DNA of 64,000 nt from Arthrobacter sp. Soil763 (GTDB lineage: Bacteria; Actinomycetota; Actinomycetes; Actinomycetales; Micrococcaceae): positions 42,317-106,316 of the forward strand of contig NZ_LMSH01000003.1 in the NCBI RefSeq assembly GCF_001428365.1, read 5' to 3'. The position numbers were made by a program, and so were the translations under genes. Under the pieces are notes generated by a model. That model searched no databases, was not told where the DNA came from, and worked only from the letters and a program-made list of their open reading frames with translations. This document shows, in pieces, positions 27,332-35,088 of this stretch (position 1 is its first letter; each line of letters opens with the position of its first letter).

Positions 27332-27551
27332 GCGCCGCCGTCTCAGCTCTGTCGTCCGCGGGGGACTCCCCCGGCAATTCGCCCGGCGTAACATCCGGAT
27401 GCGGGGTAACAAGCCCGACGCATAACTGGTCCTATGAGTCGGCTAAGAACCAGTCATGTAACCGACAGGTTAAACCCCGTTTCGGCCCCGTAAAAGACTC
27501 CTAACCCCCGGAAAATCAAGGGTTTTCGACCCCCGGCGCGCTCTAGCTTGG

Positions 27552-27570
27552 TCATTGGTTCGACCAATGA
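27552..27570. promoter_or_regulatory. Palindromic operator before the MFS gene
   Basis: TCATTGGT-TCG-ACCAATGA is a perfect 8+3+8 palindrome 31 bp before the TTG start. The TGGT..ACCA core fits FadR-type GntR sites, and a GntR gene lies just downstream of the transporter. Confidence 0.6.
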
Positions 27571-27601
27571 ACCAATCAGCCAAGAGCCCCAGGAGCATCC
27601 C

Positions 27602-28990
27602 TTGAACGTTTCCACCGTCGAAAAGCCGGCCACCGCCGGTGCCGTGCCGCCCGGCACGGCGAGCGCCGCCCGGGACACCCCGCAGACCGCCCCGGACGCA
27701 CCCCGAGCCGGCACCCGCCGTCGCACCCTGCCCGTCAGCGGCAAGCGCCCCGGCCCGGTTGCCGTCACCCTGCTGTTCTCCCTCGGCTGGGTATTCATGT
27801 ACGCGGACCGCAACATCCTCTCCCCCGTCATGAGCGTCATCCAGGACCAGTGGGGACTGAACAAAGGCCAGCTGGGCCTGATGTCCACGGTCTTCTTCAT
27901 CACCTACGCCCTGATGCAGATCCCCACCGGCTACCTCGCGGACCGGATCGGCCGGGTCAAGGTGGTGGTGGCCGGCTACGTGCTGTTCGGCATCGGCACC
28001 ATCCTCAGCGGCTTCGCCCCCGGCTTCATGGTCTTCCTGCTGATGCGGGCGTTCACCGGCATCGGCGAAGGCACCTTCTACAGCCCCGTGTACGGCATCT
28101 CCTCCAGCTACATCTCGGACAAGTGGCGCGGTGTCTCTGCCGCCCTGATCAACAGCGGCATGGCCGTCGGCATCTCACTCGGCTTCATCGGTTCCGGCTA
28201 CTTCACCTTCACCCTGGGCCTGCCGTGGCACGTGTCCTTCCTCATCTTCGGTGCCGCCACCCTGGTGGTCGCCTTCCTGATCAACTACTACCTGGCCCCG
28301 ATCGACACCGAACACAAGGCGCAGGCAGCCGCGGCGGCAGAAGCCGGCACCGACGCACCCGTTGCGCCCGCGTCCAACAACGCCTTGTTCACCCGCAACC
28401 ACATCCTCACCTACGTGCTGATCTTCTGCTCCCTCTACGGTTTCTTCTCGATGCTGACCTGGCTCCCCACCTACCTGCAGCAGGCCCGCGGCGTGGCCCC
28501 GGCCCAGACCGGCATCATCGCCTCACTCGTGCCGTGGGCTTCCATCCCCGGCGCCATCCTGCTGAGCATGTGGGCCCGCCGGCTCAGGAACACCCGACCA
28601 CTGATCGTCGTGCTCTCCGTCCTGGGCGGCCTCTGCCAGATCCTGGTCCCGATGACCGGCAACTACTCGCTCATGATCGCGGGTCTGGTGGTCTACGGCC
28701 TGGTCGGCAAGCTGGCCCTGGACCCCATCCTGATCGCCTTCCTGGCCGAAAACACCCCGCGTTCCATGTACTCGACGGCGTACGGCTACTTCAACTTCGC
28801 CGGCATGCTCTCCTCGATCTTCGCCCCGTACATCACCGGCGCCCTCGCTGACGCCACCGGGGCGCTGGAAGCCGGGTTCTACCTCTCCGCGGTGCTGCTG
28901 CTGATCGGCGCGGTTGCGTTCTGCTTCACCAAGCCCGCCGGTGTCACTCCGGCACCCGCCGCAGCACCCGCCCTGCAGCCGGCCAACTGA
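27602..28990 (+). CDS. MFS transporter, anion/cation symporter type
   Basis: A TTG start 7 nt after AGGAG gives 462 residues. After a hydrophilic N-terminus of about 50 residues there are about 12 membrane helices, with the MFS signature GYLADRIGRVKVV between helices 2 and 3 and RAFTGIGEGTFY in helix 4. The early YADRNILSPVMSVI places it near the ACS family that imports organic acids. It is preceded by a palindromic operator and followed by a hairpin and a GntR gene. It probably imports the substrate handled by the downstream amidases or the hydroxyphenylacetate pathway; that is inference. Confidence 0.85.
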   Translation: MNVSTVEKPATAGAVPPGTASAARDTPQTAPDAPRAGTRRRTLPVSGKRPGPVAVTLLFSLGWVFMYADRNILSPVMSVIQDQWGLNKGQLGLMSTVFFITYALMQIPTGYLADRIGRVKVVVAGYVLFGIGTILSGFAPGFMVFLLMRAFTGIGEGTFYSPVYGISSSYISDKWRGVSAALINSGMAVGISLGFIGSGYFTFTLGLPWHVSFLIFGAATLVVAFLINYYLAPIDTEHKAQAAAAAEAGTDAPVAPASNNALFTRNHILTYVLIFCSLYGFFSMLTWLPTYLQQARGVAPAQTGIIASLVPWASIPGAILLSMWARRLRNTRPLIVVLSVLGGLCQILVPMTGNYSLMIAGLVVYGLVGKLALDPILIAFLAENTPRSMYSTAYGYFNFAGMLSSIFAPYITGALADATGALEAGFYLSAVLLLIGAVAFCFTKPAGVTPAPAAAPALQPAN

Positions 28991-28993
28991 GGC

Positions 28994-29030
28994 GGCGTAC
29001 GACGGCGGCGTCCGCCCGCCGTCGTACGCC
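28994..29030. terminator. Hairpin between MFS and GntR genes, ACGACGGCGG-type arms
   Basis: GGCGTACGACGGCGG pairs with CCGCCGTCGTACGCC (15 bp, 7-nt loop). It directly follows the MFS stop and would reduce readthrough into the GntR gene. Confidence 0.65.
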
Positions 29031-29068
29031 ACTCCCACAGCAGCAGCAACCAACGAAAGGCATCCGCC

Positions 29069-29797
29069 GTGAACCAGCGCAGCACTCCGACCACGGACCA
29101 GCGCACCCCAGCCCGCCCCGGCCTGCGCCGTGCCGCCTCGATGAGCGCGGAAGTCGCCGCCTACCTCGAACGCGAGATCGCCTCCCGCGGGCTCAGACCC
29201 GGGGACAAGCTTCCGCCGGAACGGGAACTGGCCGCGCAGTTGTCCGTTTCCCGGGCCACCGTGCGGACAGCCCTGCAGGACCTGGAGTCCAAGCACCTGG
29301 TGGAACGCACCCGAGGCAGGGGCACCCTGGTGGCGCAGCCCCCGCCGCCGGTGAGCGAGCTGTACGCCCGCCTCGCCGGCGTCGGGCAGGCGCAACAGGA
29401 CGTGGCGGAACTGCGCGGCTCGCTCGAACCGCTGGTGGCCGAGCTCGCGGCGGCACGTTCCAGCGCCGCGGACCTGATCCAGCTCCAGGACGTCCTGGCC
29501 GCTTCCAGCGAACACCTTGACCCGGCGGAGGCGCTGCGGCTGGACATCCAGTTCCACACCCTGCTGGCCCAGGCCGGCCGCAACCAACTGATGGCCAGCG
29601 TCCTGACCCTGACCAGCTCCTGGACCACCGAGGTCCGGCTACGCTCCCACTCCACCACCGAGGGGCGGCGCTGCTCGATCGAGGGGCACCGCCGGATCCT
29701 CGACGCCGTCCTGGCACGGGACGCGACCGGCGCCGGCATCGCCATGCGGGACCACCTGGCCGACGTCGCCGCGCTGATCAGCGGCCACCAGCACTGA
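29069..29797 (+). CDS. GntR-family (FadR subfamily) transcriptional regulator
   Basis: The 242-residue product starts with GTG after GAAAGG. The N-terminal winged helix is clear (VAAYLEREIASRGLRPGDKLP, RELAAQLSVSRATVRTALQ, residues about 28-90), followed by an all-helical FCD effector domain with RLDIQFHTLLAQAG and a late EGHRRILDAVLARD that supply metal-site histidines. It most likely binds the palindrome before the MFS gene and controls that gene plus the amidase genes in response to an organic acid. Confidence 0.9.
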   Translation: MNQRSTPTTDQRTPARPGLRRAASMSAEVAAYLEREIASRGLRPGDKLPPERELAAQLSVSRATVRTALQDLESKHLVERTRGRGTLVAQPPPPVSELYARLAGVGQAQQDVAELRGSLEPLVAELAAARSSAADLIQLQDVLAASSEHLDPAEALRLDIQFHTLLAQAGRNQLMASVLTLTSSWTTEVRLRSHSTTEGRRCSIEGHRRILDAVLARDATGAGIAMRDHLADVAALISGHQH

Positions 29798-29824
29798 CCA
29801 CCCCCTACCCACCGGAGACCACTC

Positions 29825-30988
29825 GTGACCACCTCACTTTTCCAGCCCACCCCGAAAACCCGCCCGTCCGCCTCCGGCACTGTGCCTGGCACCACGGCGC
29901 CCGGAGCGTCCGGCATCCTCCAGTCCTGGGACGGCATCGCCGACGGCACCACCTACCTGCCCTCGGCCCGGGAGAACGTCCTTTGGGGCGCGCTGCCCTG
30001 CGCCGGCGACCGGCCGGCGCTCAGCATCGACCCCGGCACCGACGTCGTCATCGACACGATCAGCCACGAAGGCATCCTGGAGGACCAGGGCCGGGACCCG
30101 CTCGCCTACTTTGGCTCCCACGGCGTCCCGGAACACCAGATCCTCGAAGACGCCATCGAGCTCGCGGCCTCCGACGTCCAGCGCCTATCCGCGGGCCTCG
30201 GCCCGCACGTGGTGACGGGACCGATCGCTGTCAAAGGCGCCCGGCCGGGCGACCTGCTGAAGATCACCGTGCTGCAGACGACGCCGCGGGTGCCCTACGG
30301 AGTGATCTCCAGCCGGCACGGCCGCGGCGCGCTGGACGGGGAATTCCCGCTGCGCGCCGGCAGCTACAGCGCCTTTGCCACCGTCCGCGACACCGCGGAC
30401 GGCACGCCGTCCGGCTGGCTGCCGCTGCGTCCCGGCGCGGAACCGTCCGTGCATTTCCCGCTCAACCCGTTCCTGGGCATCATGGGCGTGGCCGTCGACG
30501 GCCCACAGCGGCCGCACTCCGTTCCGCCGGGCGCGCACGGCGGCAACATCGACATCAATCTGCTCACCGCCGGCAGCTCCCTCTACCTGCCGGTCCAGGT
30601 GCCCGACGCCCTGGCCTACGTCGGCGATCCACACTTCGCCCAAGGCGACGGCGAGGTCTCGCTCACCGCCATGGAGGCCTCGCTGCGGGTACGGCTGCGC
30701 TTCGACATCGTGCCGCAGGACGAGGCTGTGCGGAGCTTCGGCGAACTCAGCGGCCCGCTGGCGCAGACCCCCGAGTTCCTGGTCCCGACCGGAATGGACG
30801 AGGACCTCGACGTTGCCGTGCAGAACTGCGTCCGCGCCGCCGTCGGCCTGCTTCAGGCCCGCTACGGCATGGACCCCAGCCTGGCCTACGCCTACCTCAG
30901 CGCAGCCACGGACTTCAACATCTCCCAGGTGGTCGACCTGGTCAAAGGCGTCCACGCCCGCATCCGGGTTGAGGACTTCCTCCGGTGA
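29825..30988 (+). CDS. Acetamidase/formamidase family protein
   Basis: The 387-residue protein belongs to the FmdA/AmdA family: an early GTDVVIDTISHEG, then TGPIAVKGARPGDLLKI, PHSVPPGAHGGNIDINLL, and YLSAATDFNISQVVD near the end. Members hydrolyse formamide, acetamide or related short amides to acid and ammonia. GTG start 5-6 nt after GGAGA. The stop overlaps the next gene's GTG (GTGA), so the two amidases are coupled. The substrate could also be a larger amide in view of the aromatic genes nearby. Confidence 0.85.
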   Translation: MTTSLFQPTPKTRPSASGTVPGTTAPGASGILQSWDGIADGTTYLPSARENVLWGALPCAGDRPALSIDPGTDVVIDTISHEGILEDQGRDPLAYFGSHGVPEHQILEDAIELAASDVQRLSAGLGPHVVTGPIAVKGARPGDLLKITVLQTTPRVPYGVISSRHGRGALDGEFPLRAGSYSAFATVRDTADGTPSGWLPLRPGAEPSVHFPLNPFLGIMGVAVDGPQRPHSVPPGAHGGNIDINLLTAGSSLYLPVQVPDALAYVGDPHFAQGDGEVSLTAMEASLRVRLRFDIVPQDEAVRSFGELSGPLAQTPEFLVPTGMDEDLDVAVQNCVRAAVGLLQARYGMDPSLAYAYLSAATDFNISQVVDLVKGVHARIRVEDFLR

Positions 30989-32217
30989 CCGCCCCGACCT
31001 TGCCGGCGGACCCGGCGGTCTGGCGCGCACTGGGAGAGCCGCTGCTACCGGCCACCGGCGCCGGACCCCTCGACGGGTTGAGCGTCGCGGTAAAGGATCT
31101 TTTCGCGCTGGAGGGCTTTGCGGTCGGAGCTGGGAACCCGGACTGGCTGGCGGCAGGTGTCGCGGAATCGACGATGGCGACAGCCCCCGCGGCGCTGCTG
31201 GCCGCCGGCGCCGCGGTCGCCGGGATCGCCCGGACCGATGAGTTCGCCTACAGCTTGGCGGGCACCAACGCCCACTACGGCACCCCGCCGAACCCGAACG
31301 CGCCGGGTCGGATCAGCGGCGGCTCCTCCTCGGGGTCGGCCACCGCCGTCGCCGCGGGCCAGGCCGACATCGGACTCGGCACGGACACCGGAGGCTCCAT
31401 CCGGGTCCCCGCCGCTTATCAGGGCCTCTACGGCATCCGTACCACCCACGGCGCCGTCTGCAGCCGAGGGTTGCTGCCGCTGGCGCGGTCCTTCGACACC
31501 GTCGGCTGGATGACCCGCGACGCCGCGACGCTGGCTGCCGTCGGCGAAGTGCTGCTGCCGCCGGGCGACGCTTCTTTCGGGCCACTGACCGGAGCTCAGT
31601 TCGCGCCGGAACTGCTGGCCCTGGCGGAACCCAGTGTCGATCGAGCCGCACGAGATTTCCTGCAGCGCTGGACCGGCATTGCAGGCGTCCCCGCCCTGGC
31701 CGCCGCCGAGTTCCCGGTCGATGAGCTGGCCGGCTGGCTCGGCGCGTTCCAGACCGTCCAGGGTTTCGAGGCGTGGGAGCAGCACGGCCGGTGGATCGAC
31801 GGGCACTGGCAGAGCCTGGGCAGTGATGTGGCCGCGCGGTTCAGGGCGGCGTCGCTGGTCACCCCTGCCCAGGCCGAGGCGGCCCGGGACCTCCTCCGGA
31901 CGGCCCGGCAGCATCTCCGCTCCGTGGTGGGCCGCGGCGTACTGGTCCTGCCGTCGACGTCGTCCGTGGCACCGTCGCTGGCAGAGGCAGGCGGCGCAAG
32001 GCTAGAGGCCGTCCGCCGGTCCACCATGCAGCTGACCTGCATTGCAGGCATCGCCGGACTGCCAGCGGTGAACGTCCCGTTACGCACTGCCGGGGGACTG
32101 CCGTGCGGCGTGAGTATTGTGGGTCCGGTACACCGTGATGCCGATCTCCTCCGGCTTGCGTGCCGGCTCAGCTCCGCCGGTACCCGGCTCCCGCAAGGAA
32201 AGTTGACCGATGCTTAA
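30985..32217 (+). CDS. Amidase signature-family amidase
   Basis: The 410-residue enzyme has the Ser-cisSer-Lys triad motifs: VAVKDLFALEGF (Lys near 37), RISGGSSSGSATAVAAGQ, and DTGGSIRVPAAYQGLYG with the nucleophilic serine. The early DLFALEGFAVGAGNPDWL resembles AMI1-type indole-3-acetamide hydrolases. It probably cleaves an aryl-acetamide or another amide released or imported with the acetamidase product. It overlaps the acetamidase stop by 4 nt and the DUF1275 start by 8 nt, a tight three-gene unit. Confidence 0.85.
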   Translation: MTAPTLPADPAVWRALGEPLLPATGAGPLDGLSVAVKDLFALEGFAVGAGNPDWLAAGVAESTMATAPAALLAAGAAVAGIARTDEFAYSLAGTNAHYGTPPNPNAPGRISGGSSSGSATAVAAGQADIGLGTDTGGSIRVPAAYQGLYGIRTTHGAVCSRGLLPLARSFDTVGWMTRDAATLAAVGEVLLPPGDASFGPLTGAQFAPELLALAEPSVDRAARDFLQRWTGIAGVPALAAAEFPVDELAGWLGAFQTVQGFEAWEQHGRWIDGHWQSLGSDVAARFRAASLVTPAQAEAARDLLRTARQHLRSVVGRGVLVLPSTSSVAPSLAEAGGARLEAVRRSTMQLTCIAGIAGLPAVNVPLRTAGGLPCGVSIVGPVHRDADLLRLACRLSSAGTRLPQGKLTDA

Positions 32218-32962
32218 ACGATTGAAGTCCGCCGAGCCGGACCGGCTGCACCTGGGCCTGATGCTGGTGCTGACCTTTTCGACCGGCGTGATCGACGCCG
32301 TCGGTTACCTCGGCCTGGACCGGGTGTTCACCGGCAACATGACCGGCAACGTCGTGATCCTCGGCATGGCCCTGATCGGCGCGGACAACCTGCCGGTGGT
32401 CGGACCGTTGATCGCGCTGGCGTGCTTCATGCTCGGCGCCGTGCTGGCCGGCCGCGTCCTCCGGCCCGAAGCCGCGGGCTGGAGCCGCCGGACGACGGCG
32501 CTGCTGACTGCCGTCGGCGGAACCATGACCGTGGTCGCCGCCGTTCTGTTCGTCCACGCCCCGCACGCCGGGGATCCCGTCACCCTGGCGATCACCGGCG
32601 CGCTGGCGGTCGCGATGGGCATCCAGGCCGCCACCGCCCGGCACCTGGCGGTCAAGGACGTCACCACCGTGGTGGTCACCTCCACGCTGACCGGCCTGGC
32701 CGCGGATTCCCGCCTGGGCGGCGGGTCGGGTAAGCACACCGGCCGTCGGCTGGGCGCGGTTGTACTGATCCTGGCCGGCGCCACCGCTGGTGCGGCCCTG
32801 CTGCACGTCCACCCCGGGCTCGGGGTGCTGCTGACCGCGGCCCTCACCCTGGCCGTTGCCGTCGCGGGCGGGATCGCGCGGGTTCGGACCGGGTCGGCAG
32901 ACGCCGACGCCGGGCCCTCCACTGCGGTGGAAGACCCGGCGTCGGTGTCCGTGCAGCGCTAG
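32210..32962 (+). CDS. DUF1275 (YoaK-like) membrane protein
   Basis: The 250-residue protein shows the DUF1275 features: TFSTGVIDAVGYLGLDRVFTGNMTGNVV in the first hydrophobic part and QAATARHLAVKDVTTVVVTSTLTG later. About six membrane helices are predicted. The family is of unknown function and often sits with transporters. Coupled to the amidase gene by overlap, with AAGGAA before its ATG. It ends 10 bp from the converging monooxygenase gene. Confidence 0.8.
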   Translation: MLKRLKSAEPDRLHLGLMLVLTFSTGVIDAVGYLGLDRVFTGNMTGNVVILGMALIGADNLPVVGPLIALACFMLGAVLAGRVLRPEAAGWSRRTTALLTAVGGTMTVVAAVLFVHAPHAGDPVTLAITGALAVAMGIQAATARHLAVKDVTTVVVTSTLTGLAADSRLGGGSGKHTGRRLGAVVLILAGATAGAALLHVHPGLGVLLTAALTLAVAVAGGIARVRTGSADADAGPSTAVEDPASVSVQR

Positions 32963-32972
32963 CCGCGCCTGC

Positions 32973-34865
32973 CTAGACCGCTGCCCGCTTCTGCAGCAGC
33001 GGGGCGAAGAACGCGGCGAGCTCCGCCGTCGCTGTCAGCGGCAGGACGGTGGCGACGTACTGGTCCGGCCGGACCACCACGACGACGCCGCCGCGGTTCA
33101 GGCCGCGCTGTTCGAAGATGTCGGCGTTCGGGTCGGTGCCGTAGACCTTCTCCAGGTAGTTCAGCTTGAACGGGCCCACCTGCGGCTTGAACACCTCCGG
33201 CACGGCGGTGATGTCCACCTCCGTGTGCTCCTGCTGGTAGATGACCTTCACATCGAACCAGGCGTCCCGGTCCAGGCCCTCGGGGGTGGCGGCGAGCGGC
33301 GAATCCGGCGCCTCGGCCAGCCAGGCCGCCAAGTCCGTGGTCGGCGACGGCGCGCCCGCCACAGCGGGATCGGCGAAGACGTAGATCCGCCAGCGGCCGT
33401 CCGCCGTCGCCTGGTGGCCCAGGTGCAGCGGGTTGGTGTCGCAAACCCGCACCACGGGGGCGGACTTGAAGCGCTTGCCGATCGGGAAGCCAGTGGCCAG
33501 CTCCTGGTGCGTGTCCTCGCCAACCAGGATGGACGGCGCGTACTGGGTCATGAAGCCGGCCGGGAACTCGGCGGTGCTGACGTAGAAGTCCTCAAGCTCC
33601 GAGGGGCTGTTGAACTCCTCCGGCTTCTTCGCCATCAGGGTCGACCATTCCTTGTCGAAGTCGATCAGGTTCTTGGCTACCACCTGGCGCTCGGCCGAGT
33701 ACGTGGCCAGCAACGCCTCCGGGCTGCGGCCCTCCAGCACGTGGCCCAGCTTCCAGCCGATGTTGAAGCCGTCCTGCATGGAGACGTTCATGCCCTGGCC
33801 TGCCTTGGCGCTGTGCGTGTGGCAGGCGTCGCCGGTGATGAACACCCGCGGCGTGCGGGTGCCGACGTCCTCCGGGACGACGTCGTCGAACCGGTCGGTC
33901 AGGCGGTGGCCCACCTCGTAGACGCTGTGCCAGGCGACGTTGCGCACATCCAGCGTGTAGGGGTGGATGATGGCGTTGGCCTTGGCGATGATCTGTTCGA
34001 TGCTGGTGCTGCGCACCGCGCCGGCGTCGCCCTCCGGGACCACGCCCAGGTCCACGTACATCCGGAAGAGGTGCCCGCCCTCACGCGGAATCAGCAGAAT
34101 GCTGCCGCCGCCGCCCGAGGTGATCGCGCACTTGGTCCGGATATCCGGGAAGTCGGTGTTGGCCAGCACGTCCATGACGCCCCAGGCGTGGTTGGCCTTG
34201 TCCCCGGCCATGGTGCAGCCGATCGAATCGCGGACGCGGCTCCGGGCCCCGTCAGCGCCGACGACGTACTTGGCCCGGACGGTGCGCTCCGTGCCGGCGT
34301 CGGGCCCGGCGGTGTGCGCGAGCGTCACGGTGACGGGGTACTCCCCCTCGCCGACCTCCAGCCGGATGAATTCGTAGCCGTAGTCGGGCTTCATCCGGGT
34401 GGGGGCGTTGGCCATGAACTCGGCGAAGTAGTCCAGGACGCGGGCCTGGTTGACGATCAGGTGCGGGAACTCGCTGATCCCGGCCGGGTCGTCGAGCGCG
34501 CGGGCGGTGCGGATGATCCGGGTCGGGTCGGCGGGGTCCGGCTTCCAGAAGGCCATCTCGGTGATGCGGTATGCCTCGGCGATGATCCGCTCGGCGAAGC
34601 CGAAGGCCTGGAAGGTCTCCACGCTGCGGGCCTGGATGCCGTCCGCCTGGCCGATCGCGAGCCGGCCGGGCCGGCGTTCGACGATCCGGGTGGTCACGCC
34701 GGGGAACTGGGAGAGCTGGGCGGCGGCCAGCATGCCCGCGGGGCCGGTGCCCACAATGAGCACGTCAACCTCGGCGGGGAGGTCGGCGGGGCGGTCAAGG
34801 CCGACGCCGGCGGCTGGCTGGACCCGCGGGTCACCGGAGACATATCCGTACTGGTGGAAGTGCAC
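32973..34865 (-). CDS. FAD-dependent aromatic hydroxylase (PHBH/phenol 2-monooxygenase type)
   Basis: The 630-residue protein starts with GTG after AAGGAA. The FAD site is LIVGTGPAGML (36-46); the DG motif VVGADGARSRVRDSIG and the GD motif FITGDACHTHSAKAGQGMN follow. The C-terminal third is the thioredoxin-like domain of phenol 2-monooxygenase and 3-hydroxybenzoate 4-monooxygenase (MobA). It should use NAD(P)H and O2 to ortho-hydroxylate a phenolic acid. Divergent from the homoprotocatechuate meta-cleavage unit, it probably makes 3,4-dihydroxyphenylacetate from 3- or 4-hydroxyphenylacetate, a step usually done by two-component HpaBC. Substrate is inferred from context. Confidence 0.85.
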   Translation of the reverse strand: MHFHQYGYVSGDPRVQPAAGVGLDRPADLPAEVDVLIVGTGPAGMLAAAQLSQFPGVTTRIVERRPGRLAIGQADGIQARSVETFQAFGFAERIIAEAYRITEMAFWKPDPADPTRIIRTARALDDPAGISEFPHLIVNQARVLDYFAEFMANAPTRMKPDYGYEFIRLEVGEGEYPVTVTLAHTAGPDAGTERTVRAKYVVGADGARSRVRDSIGCTMAGDKANHAWGVMDVLANTDFPDIRTKCAITSGGGGSILLIPREGGHLFRMYVDLGVVPEGDAGAVRSTSIEQIIAKANAIIHPYTLDVRNVAWHSVYEVGHRLTDRFDDVVPEDVGTRTPRVFITGDACHTHSAKAGQGMNVSMQDGFNIGWKLGHVLEGRSPEALLATYSAERQVVAKNLIDFDKEWSTLMAKKPEEFNSPSELEDFYVSTAEFPAGFMTQYAPSILVGEDTHQELATGFPIGKRFKSAPVVRVCDTNPLHLGHQATADGRWRIYVFADPAVAGAPSPTTDLAAWLAEAPDSPLAATPEGLDRDAWFDVKVIYQQEHTEVDITAVPEVFKPQVGPFKLNYLEKVYGTDPNADIFEQRGLNRGGVVVVVRPDQYVATVLPLTATAELAAFFAPLLQKRAAV

Positions 34866-34905
34866 GGGCTTTCCTTACTGCTGAGGGGGGCTTGTCCGCC
34901 GTCAT

Positions 34906-34942
34906 GTGTTCGATAATCGAACGAAGTGTTCGATAATAGAAC
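34906..34942. promoter_or_regulatory. Tandem operator-like repeats before the hydroxylase gene
   Basis: GTGTTCGATAATCGAAC (34906-34922) is repeated as GTGTTCGATAATAGAAC (34926-34942), 20 bp apart or about two helical turns. The first contains a perfect GTTCGAT-A-ATCGAAC palindrome. The form resembles IclR-type PcaR/PobR sites, but no IclR gene is present in the window. Confidence 0.6.
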
Positions 34943-35021
34943 CACGGGCTTTGATTCAAAACTGTACGCCAGTTATGACGTGGGTTACAAGGGCCGCCGT
35001 AAAGCCGCGAAATCCCGGGGG

Positions 35022-35051
35022 TTGACGCCGGCCCGCCCGAGGGCCCATAGT
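35022..35051 (+). promoter_or_regulatory. Promoter of the meta-cleavage unit
   Basis: TTGACG (35022-35027) and CATAGT (35046-35051) are spaced by 18 bp, a good sigma-70-type promoter 38 bp before the TTG start. Confidence 0.5.
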
Positions 35052-35058
35052 CGTCGTA

Positions 35059-35070
35059 TACGATTTCGTA
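35059..35070. promoter_or_regulatory. GntR-type operator over the start of transcription
   Basis: TACGA-TT-TCGTA is a short perfect palindrome just downstream of the -10. FCD-type GntR repressors use sites of this form, and one is encoded as the second gene of the unit. Confidence 0.45.
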
Positions 35071-35088
35071 CTTGATCAGGAGGCTGTT

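Noticed and set aside
32856..34916. Plus-strand frame of 686 codons opposite the flavin hydroxylase
   Set aside because: Antisense of a well-defined flavoprotein; no ribosome site or recognisable domain.
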